Assembly: GCF_049933045.1 (NCBI RefSeq) | Contig: NZ_CP187926.1 | Span: forward strand, 2,294,001 to 2,358,000 | Length of the DNA stretch: 64,000 nt | Direction: 5' to 3' | From: Pseudocolwellia sp049933045 | GTDB lineage: Bacteria; Pseudomonadota; Gammaproteobacteria; Enterobacterales; Alteromonadaceae | Program-made: the position numbers and the translations under genes | The notes under the pieces: model-generated | Told to the model about the DNA's origin: nothing | What the model saw: the letters and a program-made list of their open reading frames with translations, nothing else | Database searches by the model: none | Part shown: piece after piece, positions 46,694 to 56,408 of the stretch | Position numbering within the stretch: the first letter of the stretch is position 1 | How the letters are laid out: each line of letters opens with the position of its first letter

Positions 46694-48364
46694 CTAGTGC
46701 TCTAACATTCTGTATTTCTCACGTAATTTATTACGTACAGAAACTGCCGTCATATTCAAACCAACGATAATCGTTACTAGTAATAAAGCTGTTGCATAAA
46801 CCAATGGTCTTGCTGCTTCTACATTCGGGCTTTGGAAACCAACATCATAAATGTGGAAACCTAAATGCATAAACTTTCTGTCTAAATGTAAGAACGGGAA
46901 GTTGCCATCGAGTGGTAAGTTAGGCGCCATCTTAACAACACCCACTAACATAAGCGGCGCTACTTCACCCGCTGCTCGTGCAATAGCGAGTATAATACCT
47001 GTCATAATCGCAGGACTCGCAATCGGTAAAATAATACGCCATAAAGTTTCAGCTTTAGTTGCACCTAAAGCTAAACTACCGTGCCTCATTGCTGATGGTA
47101 TGCGTGACAAACCTTCTTCTGTTGAAACAATGACAACAGGCAATGTTAATATCGCTAGAGTAATAGCAGACCACATAACACCTGGCGTTCCAAATGTTGG
47201 GCTTGGTAGTGTTTCAGGATAAAACAATTGATCTAAACTGCCACCTACCATGTAAACAAAGAAGCCTAAGCCAAATACACCATAAACGATAGAAGGTACA
47301 CCTGCTAAGTTGATAACAGCGATACGTAAAAGTTTAGTTAACGCATTCTTACCTGCGTATTCATGTAAATAAATAGCAGCGATAACACCAAATGGCGAAA
47401 CAATTACAGTCATTAATAACACCATTAAAACAGTACCAAAGATAGCTGGAAATACACCACCCTCTGTATTTGCTTCTCTTGGGTCATCAACTAAAAATGC
47501 GCTTATTTGCTGTAAAAAGGTAAAGAACTTATCAATAAAGTTAAGTTTGTTGTTATAAGTTACTTTAAGAATGTGCTCAAAGTTAATCGTAACCTTTTGT
47601 CCATCCATTGCTCTTACCACTAATTGGTCGCGAGCAACTTGGTCACGTAAACCCATCAACTCAGCTTCAAGCACTTGATATTCAGCTTCTAACTCAGCTA
47701 CATCGGTATTTAGCTCTTTAACTAATTCATCTGTTAATTCGTTATCAAGTTTATATTTACGTTCTTTTAAGCGTGTACGTTCAATCTTATAATTTATAGC
47801 ACCGATATGTGAATTTTGCAGCGTATCGATTTCTTCTTGAAAATTATCAACTCGCTCAAGTAACTCAGGTAATTTAGAAATATCAACAACAGTACCATCA
47901 AGAACCACTGATTCAATATAACCATAAAAATTGCCATTGGTTCTACGTTCAATAACGACAACATCTTCTGGCTTTGTTGTGGTTTGAATTTCAGGTACTA
48001 ATAACCATCTAAAATCTAAACTTACTAGCTCACGGTTACCTGTTTTCACCAATAAACGTTCTACTGTTTCTTGACCAGGTTCTAATTTAATAGCGGTATG
48101 AGCTAATTGCGATGCAGGAATAAACTCACGATCGTATATTTCACCAATAACCGTACCGTGAATACCTTTATCGTTAATTGAGTTAAATTCATAAATATCC
48201 GCAGGCCAGAAGTACGATAAGCCTTTAGAAGCAATTAGCCATAACAAACCCAGTACCGATATTAAGCTGACACTAACACCACCAGCTGATAACCAAATCC
48301 AAGGAGAACCTGAACTAAACCATTTATTCATATTATGTTGCTCTTTATTACTATTTTTCATCAT
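46694..48364 (-). CDS. pstA: Phosphate ABC transporter permease PstA, long form
   Basis: Inner-membrane permease of the high-affinity phosphate transporter. The 556 residues are about twice the E. coli PstA. A helix at ~17-45 is followed by a ~250-residue extra region with a predicted coiled coil (ELNTDVAELEAEYQVLEAEL), then the permease core with VIVSPFGVIAAIYLHEYAG and the EAA-type loop LALGATKAETLWRIILP. The start at 48364 is supported by a Shine-Dalgarno (AGGAAAG); a second ATG lies 11 codons downstream. The extended form is known in several marine gammaproteobacteria. Confidence 0.92.
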   Translation of the reverse strand: MMKNSNKEQHNMNKWFSSGSPWIWLSAGGVSVSLISVLGLLWLIASKGLSYFWPADIYEFNSINDKGIHGTVIGEIYDREFIPASQLAHTAIKLEPGQETVERLLVKTGNRELVSLDFRWLLVPEIQTTTKPEDVVVIERRTNGNFYGYIESVVLDGTVVDISKLPELLERVDNFQEEIDTLQNSHIGAINYKIERTRLKERKYKLDNELTDELVKELNTDVAELEAEYQVLEAELMGLRDQVARDQLVVRAMDGQKVTINFEHILKVTYNNKLNFIDKFFTFLQQISAFLVDDPREANTEGGVFPAIFGTVLMVLLMTVIVSPFGVIAAIYLHEYAGKNALTKLLRIAVINLAGVPSIVYGVFGLGFFVYMVGGSLDQLFYPETLPSPTFGTPGVMWSAITLAILTLPVVIVSTEEGLSRIPSAMRHGSLALGATKAETLWRIILPIASPAIMTGIILAIARAAGEVAPLMLVGVVKMAPNLPLDGNFPFLHLDRKFMHLGFHIYDVGFQSPNVEAARPLVYATALLLVTIIVGLNMTAVSVRNKLREKYRMLEH

Positions 48365-48396
48365 ACTTTCCTAATAACCAACCTAATAACTTGCCT

Positions 48397-50616
48397 TTAT
48401 AGTGAGCTATATTTGTCACGTAAACGCTGACGAACAAACTCTGCAAGTGTGTTAACTACGAAAGTGAACACGAATAAAACAAATGCTGCTAAGAAGAGAA
48501 TTCTATAATGCGAGCTACCCACTTCCGACTCAGGCATTTCTACCGCAATGTTAGCGGCAAGCGTTCTCATACCTTGGAAAATACTCCAATCAAGTATTGG
48601 TGTATTACCTGTAGCCATTAATACAATCATCGTTTCGCCAACTGCTCGTCCTAATCCCATCATTAATGCAGAGAAAATCCCAGGACTCGCCGTTAATAAA
48701 ACAACTTTCATAAGTGTTTGCCACTGAGTTGCACCTAACGCTAAAGAACCACTGGTTAAATGACGAGGAACACTAAAAATAGCATCTTCAGCCATAGTAA
48801 AAATAGTAGGAATAACAGCAAAACCCATAGCAATACCAACCACTAACGCATTACGTTGGTCAAAGTTAATACCTAGCTCATTCGTAATGTATTGACGTAC
48901 ATCGCCACCAAACATATGAGTTTCAAGTATTGGAGATAAAGCAAAAGCACAATAAACAGAAATTAATATAACGGGTATTAAAATCACTGGCGCTAATGTT
49001 TCTGGAATTTTTAATTTAATGTCTTTTGGTAGTTTGTACCAAGCAAAAGCAGCAATTAAGGTAGACAAGGGTAAGAAAATCACCATTAAGAATATCGCAG
49101 GTAAATAAATCTCGATAATTGGCGCTAACCATAAGCCCGCTAAAAATCCTAAAATAACAGTGGGTAGAGCTTCCATTAATTCGATAGTAGGCTTAACTTT
49201 TTTACGTAAACCTGGCGTCATAAAATAAGCGGTATATATAGCAGCAGTTAACGCGATAGGCACAGCAAATAGCATGGCATAAAATGCGGCTTTTAATGTA
49301 CCAAATGAAATTGGAACTAATGAGAACTTCGCTTCAAAGTCATCAGTACCTGACGTTGATTGCCAAATATAATCAGGTTCTGCGTAGCCTTCGTACCAAA
49401 CCTCATTCCATAATGCTGTCCAAGTCACTTCTGGATGCTCATTATGTACTTTGAAAATGCTTAATACATTATTGCTCACAGTAACAATAGCGTCTGCTCG
49501 TGGAGATATAGCAAAAGCTTCAGGCGCTACTTCAGCAATTTTACCGTTCCAAAGTTGCGCTTCACTTGTTGTGTAGAATATATCAGCGGCACCCGAAGCA
49601 CTTACCGTATAAAAGCTCTTACGAAACTGCTCGGTATAAATTTTAGCTACCGCTTCACCTGTGCTGTTATTAAATGAACGGATTTTTTGAAAGTCTCTGC
49701 CGCTATCGCCAGCTACTTCAAACCATTGGCTAATATTACCTTTGTCGTCACCAATCAGAATTGAACTACTTCCTGATAAAAGCGCCATTGACGTAATATT
49801 AGTTTTAGGCTTTATTTCAGCTTTTAAAGTAACCACATCTTCATCGGTTAAATCAAATACTGAAACGTTGTTAGCACTTCTAACAAAAGCTAACGACAAG
49901 TCTGGCGTAATAAGAATGTCATCAACTCTTTTTGAATAAAATTCAATTTCTTGATAAATCACTTCAAAAGCTGGATCGTAATCAAAATCATCTTCAGCAA
50001 GTAAAGAGGTTTTAATTAATCGACCATCAGCTGTTCTTGCCACAAAAACGACTTTTTCAGCGCTCATCGCAAAAGCAACTTTATTCAATTGCTCATTGTT
50101 TTCGTCGATTTCTAACGATTCTTCACCTAATGGATAATCGATGCGAGCCATTATCTCGCGAGTGTCTGCGGTATAAACAGCTTGAAATTTAGGCGCTATC
50201 ACTACGTTATTATTATTTGAATCAACTAATAACTTGTAATGAATACCTGAATCAACAATATGTGTTACTTCGGCATCATCCGAAATTAACTGATGAGAAG
50301 ATATTTGGCTGCCTAACTCATGATTGTTCTTATCTGTTAATCGATAAAAAACAACTTCACCTTGAGTGTTTATTTGATATGCCACTTCTTTCAATTCATC
50401 GACACCCGTACTAATTGTACGTTCATCAGAATTAAATGAAATTTGAGAGGTTTGCTCTACAGTTGCTGAATCAAATACAGGTTTGATCACATAAAGTAGA
50501 TACATAAAAATTAGCACAAGTGTAAATAAAACACTGATACCACCGAGTGTAATTAGCCACTTTGCTAAAGAGTTTTTAAGCTGACGTGTGCCAGTTGATT
50601 TAAATGCTAGAGCCAC
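48397..50616 (-). CDS. pstC: Phosphate ABC transporter permease PstC, long form
   Basis: 739 residues. A GTG start with AAAGGCAG upstream. After an N-terminal helix (~22-45) comes a ~390-residue beta-rich region with segments such as LAFVRSANNVSVFD and SSILIGDDKGNISQWF, which look like a WD40-like propeller. The permease core follows, with VPIALTAAIYTAYFM, ELMEALPTVILGFLAG and the EAA loop LALGATQWQTLMKVVLL. First gene of pstCAB-phoU here. pstS, the phosphate-binding protein, is not in the window. Confidence 0.92.
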   Translation of the reverse strand: MALAFKSTGTRQLKNSLAKWLITLGGISVLFTLVLIFMYLLYVIKPVFDSATVEQTSQISFNSDERTISTGVDELKEVAYQINTQGEVVFYRLTDKNNHELGSQISSHQLISDDAEVTHIVDSGIHYKLLVDSNNNNVVIAPKFQAVYTADTREIMARIDYPLGEESLEIDENNEQLNKVAFAMSAEKVVFVARTADGRLIKTSLLAEDDFDYDPAFEVIYQEIEFYSKRVDDILITPDLSLAFVRSANNVSVFDLTDEDVVTLKAEIKPKTNITSMALLSGSSSILIGDDKGNISQWFEVAGDSGRDFQKIRSFNNSTGEAVAKIYTEQFRKSFYTVSASGAADIFYTTSEAQLWNGKIAEVAPEAFAISPRADAIVTVSNNVLSIFKVHNEHPEVTWTALWNEVWYEGYAEPDYIWQSTSGTDDFEAKFSLVPISFGTLKAAFYAMLFAVPIALTAAIYTAYFMTPGLRKKVKPTIELMEALPTVILGFLAGLWLAPIIEIYLPAIFLMVIFLPLSTLIAAFAWYKLPKDIKLKIPETLAPVILIPVILISVYCAFALSPILETHMFGGDVRQYITNELGINFDQRNALVVGIAMGFAVIPTIFTMAEDAIFSVPRHLTSGSLALGATQWQTLMKVVLLTASPGIFSALMMGLGRAVGETMIVLMATGNTPILDWSIFQGMRTLAANIAVEMPESEVGSSHYRILFLAAFVLFVFTFVVNTLAEFVRQRLRDKYSSL

Positions 50617-50658
50617 TAAATCTGCCTTTATTTGCTATTGATATTAAGAACAGACTAA

Positions 50659-50692
50659 ATTATATGTCATTAATATTACAGTTTTGTGACAT
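50659..50692 (-). promoter_or_regulatory. Pho box and -10 of the pst operon
   Basis: On the minus strand the sequence reads ATGTCAC-AAAA-CTGTAAT-ATTA-ATGACAT, that is, three 7-mers similar to the PhoB half-site CTGTCAT, spaced by 4-base AT-rich gaps (11-bp period). A -10 hexamer TATAAT (50659-50664) immediately follows. The pstC GTG is about 45 bases downstream. This is the classic PhoB-activated promoter layout. Confidence 0.85.
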
Positions 50693-50945
50693 GCGGGGTG
50701 AGATTAGAATAAAGTAGATAAAATATATTTTACGGGGAAACGTGATAACTCAACGCATTGATTTTTATGTGGTTTAATATTTATGGGTATATAGAGTAGC
50801 AGATAGTCTTTTATAAAAACATATTACTTACATTAAACAATAAAGTAGTTTTTAAGTCAGAAATAAGACAATAAGATGTCATGTTATTCTCCGATGGTAA
50901 TAAAATATTAAATATAGCCATTAAAAAACGACCTCATATTTAAAT
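50693..50945. other. Intergenic region upstream of pstC
   Basis: AT-rich, nothing recognised between the Pho box and the terminator at 50946. Confidence 0.4.
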
Positions 50946-50992
50946 AAAATCACGCTATATCTACTGACTGTAGATTAATTTAGCGTGATTTT
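50946..50992 (-). terminator. Terminator after the DUF2750 gene
   Basis: A 12-bp stem AAAATCACGCTA/TAGCGTGATTTT enclosing a smaller hairpin (TCTAC/GTAGA). It lies about 40 bases past the stop of the minus-strand gene at 51032. Confidence 0.85.
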
Positions 50993-51031
50993 TATGTCTC
51001 ATAGCTTTTAACTAGCTTGAATAGCTTTTAG

Positions 51032-51394
51032 TTACTTATAAATTTCAACTTCAGAAAGTAATTGCGTAAATTCAGCTAATTCTACTTCTACACAGTCGCC
51101 CTCTTCAGGCCAGTTAAGTCCGATAATAATATTATCTTCGTTCAAGTCTTCAATCCAAAATTCCATCCATTCAGCAACAGAAATTTCAATCGGAGTATAT
51201 GCTGCCCATTCTTCAAGACAATGGTTTTGTGCTAATTCAGCAGTAGACCATAATGGCATAACTTCAGATTCTTCAAAATTAACTGAATCTAATACCACAT
51301 AATTTTCTGACTCTGGCTCTTGTAGCGCCCACAACGTCTGTGATGTTTTTACATCAGCGATAAATGTTTTAGTAATACTTTGTTGATCTGTCAT
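51032..51394 (-). CDS. DUF2750 domain protein
   Basis: A 120-residue acidic soluble protein. The family pattern is seen in SQTLWALQEPESENYVVLDS, MPLWSTAELAQNHCLEEWAAY and IIIGLNWPEEG. No signal peptide or membrane segment. The function is unknown. A clear Shine-Dalgarno (AAAGGA) precedes the ATG. It has its own terminator. Confidence 0.85.
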   Translation of the reverse strand: MTDQQSITKTFIADVKTSQTLWALQEPESENYVVLDSVNFEESEVMPLWSTAELAQNHCLEEWAAYTPIEISVAEWMEFWIEDLNEDNIIIGLNWPEEGDCVEVELAEFTQLLSEVEIYK

Positions 51395-51659
51395 GGTGAT
51401 CCTTTAAATAAATAATCTTTGTGCGATTTTGCGACCTAGTATACTAAAATAAAAGTAATAATATGGAGTGTTTATATTATAAATGAGGTTATAAAAACAC
51501 ATTAACTCAAACTGAGGCTATATTGTTAAATACAAACACTCATTTATACTCAACAATAAATGCTAGGAATGAGTCAATGAATGACAATATAAATAGTCAG
51601 TTCAATGAGCAATGTAAAAGAAGAGAGGTATAACACTTGATTCAAATAGTGAGCATCTT

Positions 51660-52082
51660 ATGAGTGTAAAAGCGATTATGTCGCGTGATTTAATTATTCT
51701 CGATCTTGACGACAACTTAGAAAAAGCCAAACAAATTTTTGATGAAACTAATATCCATCATATTCTTGTTACTGATAACCATAAATTGGTTGGCATAATA
51801 ACCGACAGAGATGTATTTAAACATTTGAGTCCTTCGGTAGGTACTCAAAGAGAAACTGCAAAAGATCTATTGTTATTACACAAAAGAGTTCACTTAATAA
51901 TGGCTCGTAATTTAGTCACAGCAAAAGCGTCTATTTCATTAAATGAAGCTGTACTACTTTTTCATGATAATCATATTTCATGTTTACCTGTGGTAAATAG
52001 TACAGGCGAACCTATTGGCATTATTAGTTGGCGCGATATTATTAAAATAGTTGCTCATACTTATCGTAAGAAAATAAGCTAG
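51660..52082 (+). CDS. CBS-domain pair protein
   Basis: 140 residues comprising two CBS motifs: VKAIMSRDLIILDLDDNLEK with HHILVTDNHKLVGIITDRDV, and MARNLVTAKASISLNEAVLL with SCLPVVNSTGEPIGIISWRD. CBS pairs bind adenine nucleotides and act as energy or redox sensors. There is no attached effector domain, so it probably works in trans. Single gene; its partner is not evident from the context. Confidence 0.9.
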   Translation: MSVKAIMSRDLIILDLDDNLEKAKQIFDETNIHHILVTDNHKLVGIITDRDVFKHLSPSVGTQRETAKDLLLLHKRVHLIMARNLVTAKASISLNEAVLLFHDNHISCLPVVNSTGEPIGIISWRDIIKIVAHTYRKKIS

Positions 52083-52188
52083 CTTGGTAAGTGTTTACAG
52101 TAAAGAGCCAAAGCTTGGGATGTTACTTTTACCGATGCGGCTTCACTCATTGTGAATGATATAACTCAGTAAGTTAATGAAAGATATA

Positions 52189-52227
52189 TAAAAAAGCCCT
52201 CTTATGTGATGACTCCCACAAGAAGGC
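52189..52227 (-). terminator. Terminator after nasA
   Basis: On the minus strand an imperfect stem (GCCTTCTTGTG pairing with CACATAAGAGGGC) is followed by TTTTTTATAT, 70 bases beyond the nasA stop. Confidence 0.7.
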
Positions 52228-52296
52228 GATAATTGAGTAAAGGGTTTCAATACAAATACTAAATAGAAGCGCTAAGTAAAAGCCAATAACCTTGAG

Positions 52297-55038
52297 TTAA
52301 ACTTTAAAGAAGTCTTTTAATTCAGGAATACACGAACCACAATTAGTACCACACTGAAGCTTTTCGCCTAAGGCTTTCACAGTAGAACAACCTCCAGATA
52401 TGATCGCTTCTTTAATAGTTTTTTCGCCCACTTGAAAACATGAACAAATGATCTCTCCAACATCTAAAGAACCGTCTGAATCTAATGCTGACAGTAATTT
52501 AAATCGAGATTTAACATCATGCTTTTGTCCAATCTGTTTTTCTATAAATTGTGTACTGTATTTTACAGGGACATCAGCACAGGCAGAGAAAAAACAAACC
52601 AGTTCATCTTCATAAAAGCCTGCAATTCTTAAAGTATGTTTATTATCGTCTTCAAGTACAACCCAATCAGACACATGAGGATAATAATGCTGTAATAATT
52701 CTTCACTGTTGTTTTTAGTAAAAGGTAATTCTTTTTTATCGGCTAAAATGTATTTAACACCTTGCTCAATAGTTGCTATCGTCCAATAATCAGTGTCCAA
52801 ACTTATCGGCAAGGTACTCACTAAATATCCTGCCCACTTCGCTTCAAAAGCACTTATATCAACAGGACATTGTTTAAACTCAGGTTGCCCTGACAATGAA
52901 TCGGTTATCGGATTAATCAGTGCAGATACTTTCGCTGACTTAGAAAAACTATCGTTCCAATGAATAGGGACAAAAATCTCACCCACTCGCTGTTCATCTG
53001 TAATCAGTGCTCTACCAATATAAGTAGAACCTAAGTTATCGAGTTGCAATAACGCTTTATCTTCTACATTAAGACGCTTGGCATCTTCAGCATTAAGTTG
53101 AATAAAAGGTTCAGCAAAGTGCGTCATTAACTTAGGTACGCGCCCTGTTCTAGTCATTGTATGCCACTGATCACGAATACGACCCGTGTTCATAATGACT
53201 TGATTAGCGGTTGGTGCAATTTCAGGTAATTTAGCGGTAATTGGAATAAGATTAGCTTTACCCGTTGGCGTTGCAAAAACACCTTGAGTGAATAAACGTT
53301 TTACTCCGTAAGGATTTTTTGAATTTATTGGCCATGGCGTAGGAGAGAAATTACGATATTCTTCAAGAGAAAGACTTGTTAAGCCTGAAATATCAAATGC
53401 ACGATGAACTCTATATTCATTTTCGCTTCTTACAATATTTTCTTCTGCTGATATATTTTCGAACCCAGATAACGCAGCATGCTCACTAAATATTTCATAA
53501 GGGTGGCTATAATCAAAGGCATCTTCAAAGCCCATTTTCTTAGCGACTAAACTGACAATTTCCCAATCATTTTTTGCCAGACCAGGTGCGCTGACTAATG
53601 ATTTTTGTAAAGAAATGGTACGCTCAGAACTTGTTACCATGCCCTCTTTTTCACCCCATGTTGTAGCAGGTAATACCACATCGGCGTAATTGATCGTTTC
53701 AGCACTTTCGTAACTTTCACTCACAACAACTAGCGGACATTTAGTCAGTGCGTCTTTAACCACATTGGCATTGGGCATACTTACAACAGGGTTTGTCGCT
53801 ATTATCCAAATCGCTTTAATTTCGCCCCTTTCAACAGCCTCAAACATATCTACGGCTTTTAAACCTTGTTTATGAGCCATTTTAGGTGCGTTCCAAAAAC
53901 GTTGAACAAGATCAACTTCATTCGGGTTTTCAAAATGCATGTGCCCTGCTAGTTGATTAGCTAAGCCACCAACTTCTCGACCGCCCATAGCGTTAGGTTG
54001 TCCCGTTATAGAAAAAGGACCCGCACCTGGATAGCCTATTTTGCCTGAAGCTAAATGACAGTTGATCAGTGCATTACCTTTATCTACACCTGAAGAGGAC
54101 TGATTAATCCCCATAGAAAACATGCTAACCACGTTTTTATTTTGGGCGAATAACTCATAACTTTGAAATAAAGTTTTAAGTTCAACATCACAGGCTTTAG
54201 CTACGCTGTCTAACGTAGGTAATTGTGCTTTTGCTGCAGCTAGCGTTTCATCAAAGCCTAGGCAATGCTCTTTAATATAATCTTCATCAAGGGCATTGTT
54301 ATTCGCTAAATAAGCTAGTAAACCATTAAAATAAAAGGCGTCTGTGCCAGGTTTTAATTGAATGTGTAGATCAGCATTTTTACTGGTAGCTGTCGCTCTA
54401 GGATCAATCACTACAAGTTTTAAATTCGGGTTATCTTCTTTTGCCTTAACGATACGCTGATAAACAATAGGATGAGCATAAGCAGGATTTGAACCGACGA
54501 TAAAAATAACATCCGCTTGTTCTAAATCTTCATAACAACCTGGAACAACATCTTCGCCAAACGCTCTTTTATGCGCAACACTTGCAGAAGCCATACAAAG
54601 TCTTGAGTTAGTATCAACATTGGCAGAACCAATAAAGCCTTTCATCAGCTTATTAACGATGTAGTAATCTTCCGTTAAAATTTGTCCTGACACATAAAAA
54701 GCAACAGAATCAGGACCATGTTCAGCAATCGTTTGTTTAAACTGCTCAGCCACAACGGTTGTAGCTTCATCCCATGAAGCTGGTTTACCAAAAACGATTG
54801 GCGTTAAAATTCGTCCTTTATCAGCAACTGTTTCGTGAAGAGAAGAACCTTTTACGCAGAGTCTGCCGAAATTAGAAGGATGCTGTTCATCACCTGTTAC
54901 CGCAACTATTTTGTTATCAACTACCGTTGTTGAAACACCACAACCCACACCACAATACGGACACGTAGTTTTATGAATAGTTGTGCTTAATGAGGCTGAT
55001 GGTTCTTGTTTATCCGTAAAAATAATATTTGAATTCAT
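52297..55038 (-). CDS. nasA: Assimilatory nitrate reductase catalytic subunit
   Basis: Molybdopterin enzyme that reduces nitrate to nitrite in the cytoplasm. The 913 residues begin with the [4Fe-4S] motif CPYCGVGCGV with a fourth Cys in RLCVKG, followed by the MopB core (MASASVAHKRAFGEDVVPGC, TNSRLCM, QPNAMGGREVGGLANQLAGH). The C-terminus has a BFD-like [2Fe-2S] domain: ICSCFQVGEKTIKEAI and CGTNCGSCIPELK. No twin-arginine signal, as expected for Nas. It follows the FAD protein gene by 44 bases. Confidence 0.94.
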   Translation of the reverse strand: MNSNIIFTDKQEPSASLSTTIHKTTCPYCGVGCGVSTTVVDNKIVAVTGDEQHPSNFGRLCVKGSSLHETVADKGRILTPIVFGKPASWDEATTVVAEQFKQTIAEHGPDSVAFYVSGQILTEDYYIVNKLMKGFIGSANVDTNSRLCMASASVAHKRAFGEDVVPGCYEDLEQADVIFIVGSNPAYAHPIVYQRIVKAKEDNPNLKLVVIDPRATATSKNADLHIQLKPGTDAFYFNGLLAYLANNNALDEDYIKEHCLGFDETLAAAKAQLPTLDSVAKACDVELKTLFQSYELFAQNKNVVSMFSMGINQSSSGVDKGNALINCHLASGKIGYPGAGPFSITGQPNAMGGREVGGLANQLAGHMHFENPNEVDLVQRFWNAPKMAHKQGLKAVDMFEAVERGEIKAIWIIATNPVVSMPNANVVKDALTKCPLVVVSESYESAETINYADVVLPATTWGEKEGMVTSSERTISLQKSLVSAPGLAKNDWEIVSLVAKKMGFEDAFDYSHPYEIFSEHAALSGFENISAEENIVRSENEYRVHRAFDISGLTSLSLEEYRNFSPTPWPINSKNPYGVKRLFTQGVFATPTGKANLIPITAKLPEIAPTANQVIMNTGRIRDQWHTMTRTGRVPKLMTHFAEPFIQLNAEDAKRLNVEDKALLQLDNLGSTYIGRALITDEQRVGEIFVPIHWNDSFSKSAKVSALINPITDSLSGQPEFKQCPVDISAFEAKWAGYLVSTLPISLDTDYWTIATIEQGVKYILADKKELPFTKNNSEELLQHYYPHVSDWVVLEDDNKHTLRIAGFYEDELVCFFSACADVPVKYSTQFIEKQIGQKHDVKSRFKLLSALDSDGSLDVGEIICSCFQVGEKTIKEAIISGGCSTVKALGEKLQCGTNCGSCIPELKDFFKV

Positions 55039-55082
55039 TTCATTCTCTAAAATCTAAGTCTCTGGAAAGGCTTTATAAAAAA

Positions 55083-56408
55083 TTAGGCTGCGATAATAAT
55101 ATTGTCTTTAACTGCAGCAGGCATAAACTCATGCCCCATTACTAAGTTGGGCATAGCATGTGAGACTTTCTTTTTGTTAAGCATCATGTCGAAATACGCC
55201 ATACCTGAACTGACATTCCCAAAGAGTAATACGCCAACAATAACGTCATTCTCAACAATGATTTTTCTATAAATAAATGATTTTTTATCGGTAAGTACAA
55301 AGGTTTGAGTTGTGTCAGAAGACTCTACTACGCCAGCAGAGAATAATTGCACACCTGATACTTTCAATTTTGTAGGAACAGGTGCATTAGCAAAAGCAGA
55401 TAAATGCCCATTACATAAACGCTCAGCTAAGGTTTTACATTGGCTCCAAATAGGGTCAACTAAACCGAATGTTGAATTTTTATGCTGGCAACATTCACCT
55501 AACGCACTAATATGTTCATTACTGGTTTGCATATAATCGTTAACAATAATGGCACGTTTAACTTCAATATCAGCGCTAGTGGCTAACTCTTTATTCGGTG
55601 TAATACCCGTAGCAATAACACACATTTGCGCAGGTAAAGTTTTACCGTTTGTTAATGTCGCACCTGACAATAATTTTTCGCCCGCGTCATTCGTAGTATG
55701 AGTAAATTCAACAACCTCACAACCCAAAACAAAATTAATATTTTTAGCCGACATAATATTTTTCAACATAGTACCTGACACTTCATCGAGCTGACGATTT
55801 AACAGCCAGTGATTACGATGAACTAAAGTTACATTAACGCCACTAATAGCTAATCCGTAAGCCGCTTCTAAACCTAACAAGCCACCGCCAACTACTAAGG
55901 CATTTTTTTCTTGGCTTGGAGCATTTGCATCTTGATTGGTAAAGGCTTGAATCTTTTCAGTGTCTTTTATATCTCTGAAATTAAAAATCCCTTTAATATC
56001 TTGATTCTTCGCTGGAATTTTTGCTGATCTAGAACCTACCGCTATCACCAATTTATCGTATGGCATTAACTGCTCTACTTCAGGTATTTGATTATTTTGT
56101 AAAGCGAGGTTTTTATTAACACTATCAATATAAGAAACAAAGGTATCACTCAAAAATTCAATTGAATTATCTTTATACCACTGCGGAGTTTTTTGAATAA
56201 TTCCATCAACATTTGTTTCACCCGCTAATACCGACGACAACATAATTCGGTTGTAGCTACCAAAAGGTTCTTTACCGATAACTTTGATATCGAACTTATC
56301 AGGTGTGCGACTTAATATTTCATCTAATAAACGCCCTGTAGCCATCCCGTTTCCGATGATCACTAAAATGGGTTTTTTAAACGTTGATGCGCTGTGATTT
56401 ATAATCAT
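55083..56408 (-). CDS. nasC: FAD/NAD(P)H-dependent reductase for nitrate reductase (NasC-like)
   Basis: 441 residues, a pyridine nucleotide-disulphide oxidoreductase fold. FAD motif at the N-terminus (VIIGNGMATGRLLDEIL), NAD motif in VVGGGLLGLEAAYGLAISG, and a second FAD motif in ATGITPNKELA. It resembles the N-terminal part of NirB but lacks the sirohaem part. Next to nasA, the likely role is to pass electrons from NAD(P)H to nitrate reductase, as NasC does in Klebsiella. The specific name is inferred from context; a nitrite reductase function is unlikely. Confidence 0.85.
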   Translation of the reverse strand: MIINHSASTFKKPILVIIGNGMATGRLLDEILSRTPDKFDIKVIGKEPFGSYNRIMLSSVLAGETNVDGIIQKTPQWYKDNSIEFLSDTFVSYIDSVNKNLALQNNQIPEVEQLMPYDKLVIAVGSRSAKIPAKNQDIKGIFNFRDIKDTEKIQAFTNQDANAPSQEKNALVVGGGLLGLEAAYGLAISGVNVTLVHRNHWLLNRQLDEVSGTMLKNIMSAKNINFVLGCEVVEFTHTTNDAGEKLLSGATLTNGKTLPAQMCVIATGITPNKELATSADIEVKRAIIVNDYMQTSNEHISALGECCQHKNSTFGLVDPIWSQCKTLAERLCNGHLSAFANAPVPTKLKVSGVQLFSAGVVESSDTTQTFVLTDKKSFIYRKIIVENDVIVGVLLFGNVSSGMAYFDMMLNKKKVSHAMPNLVMGHEFMPAAVKDNIIIAA

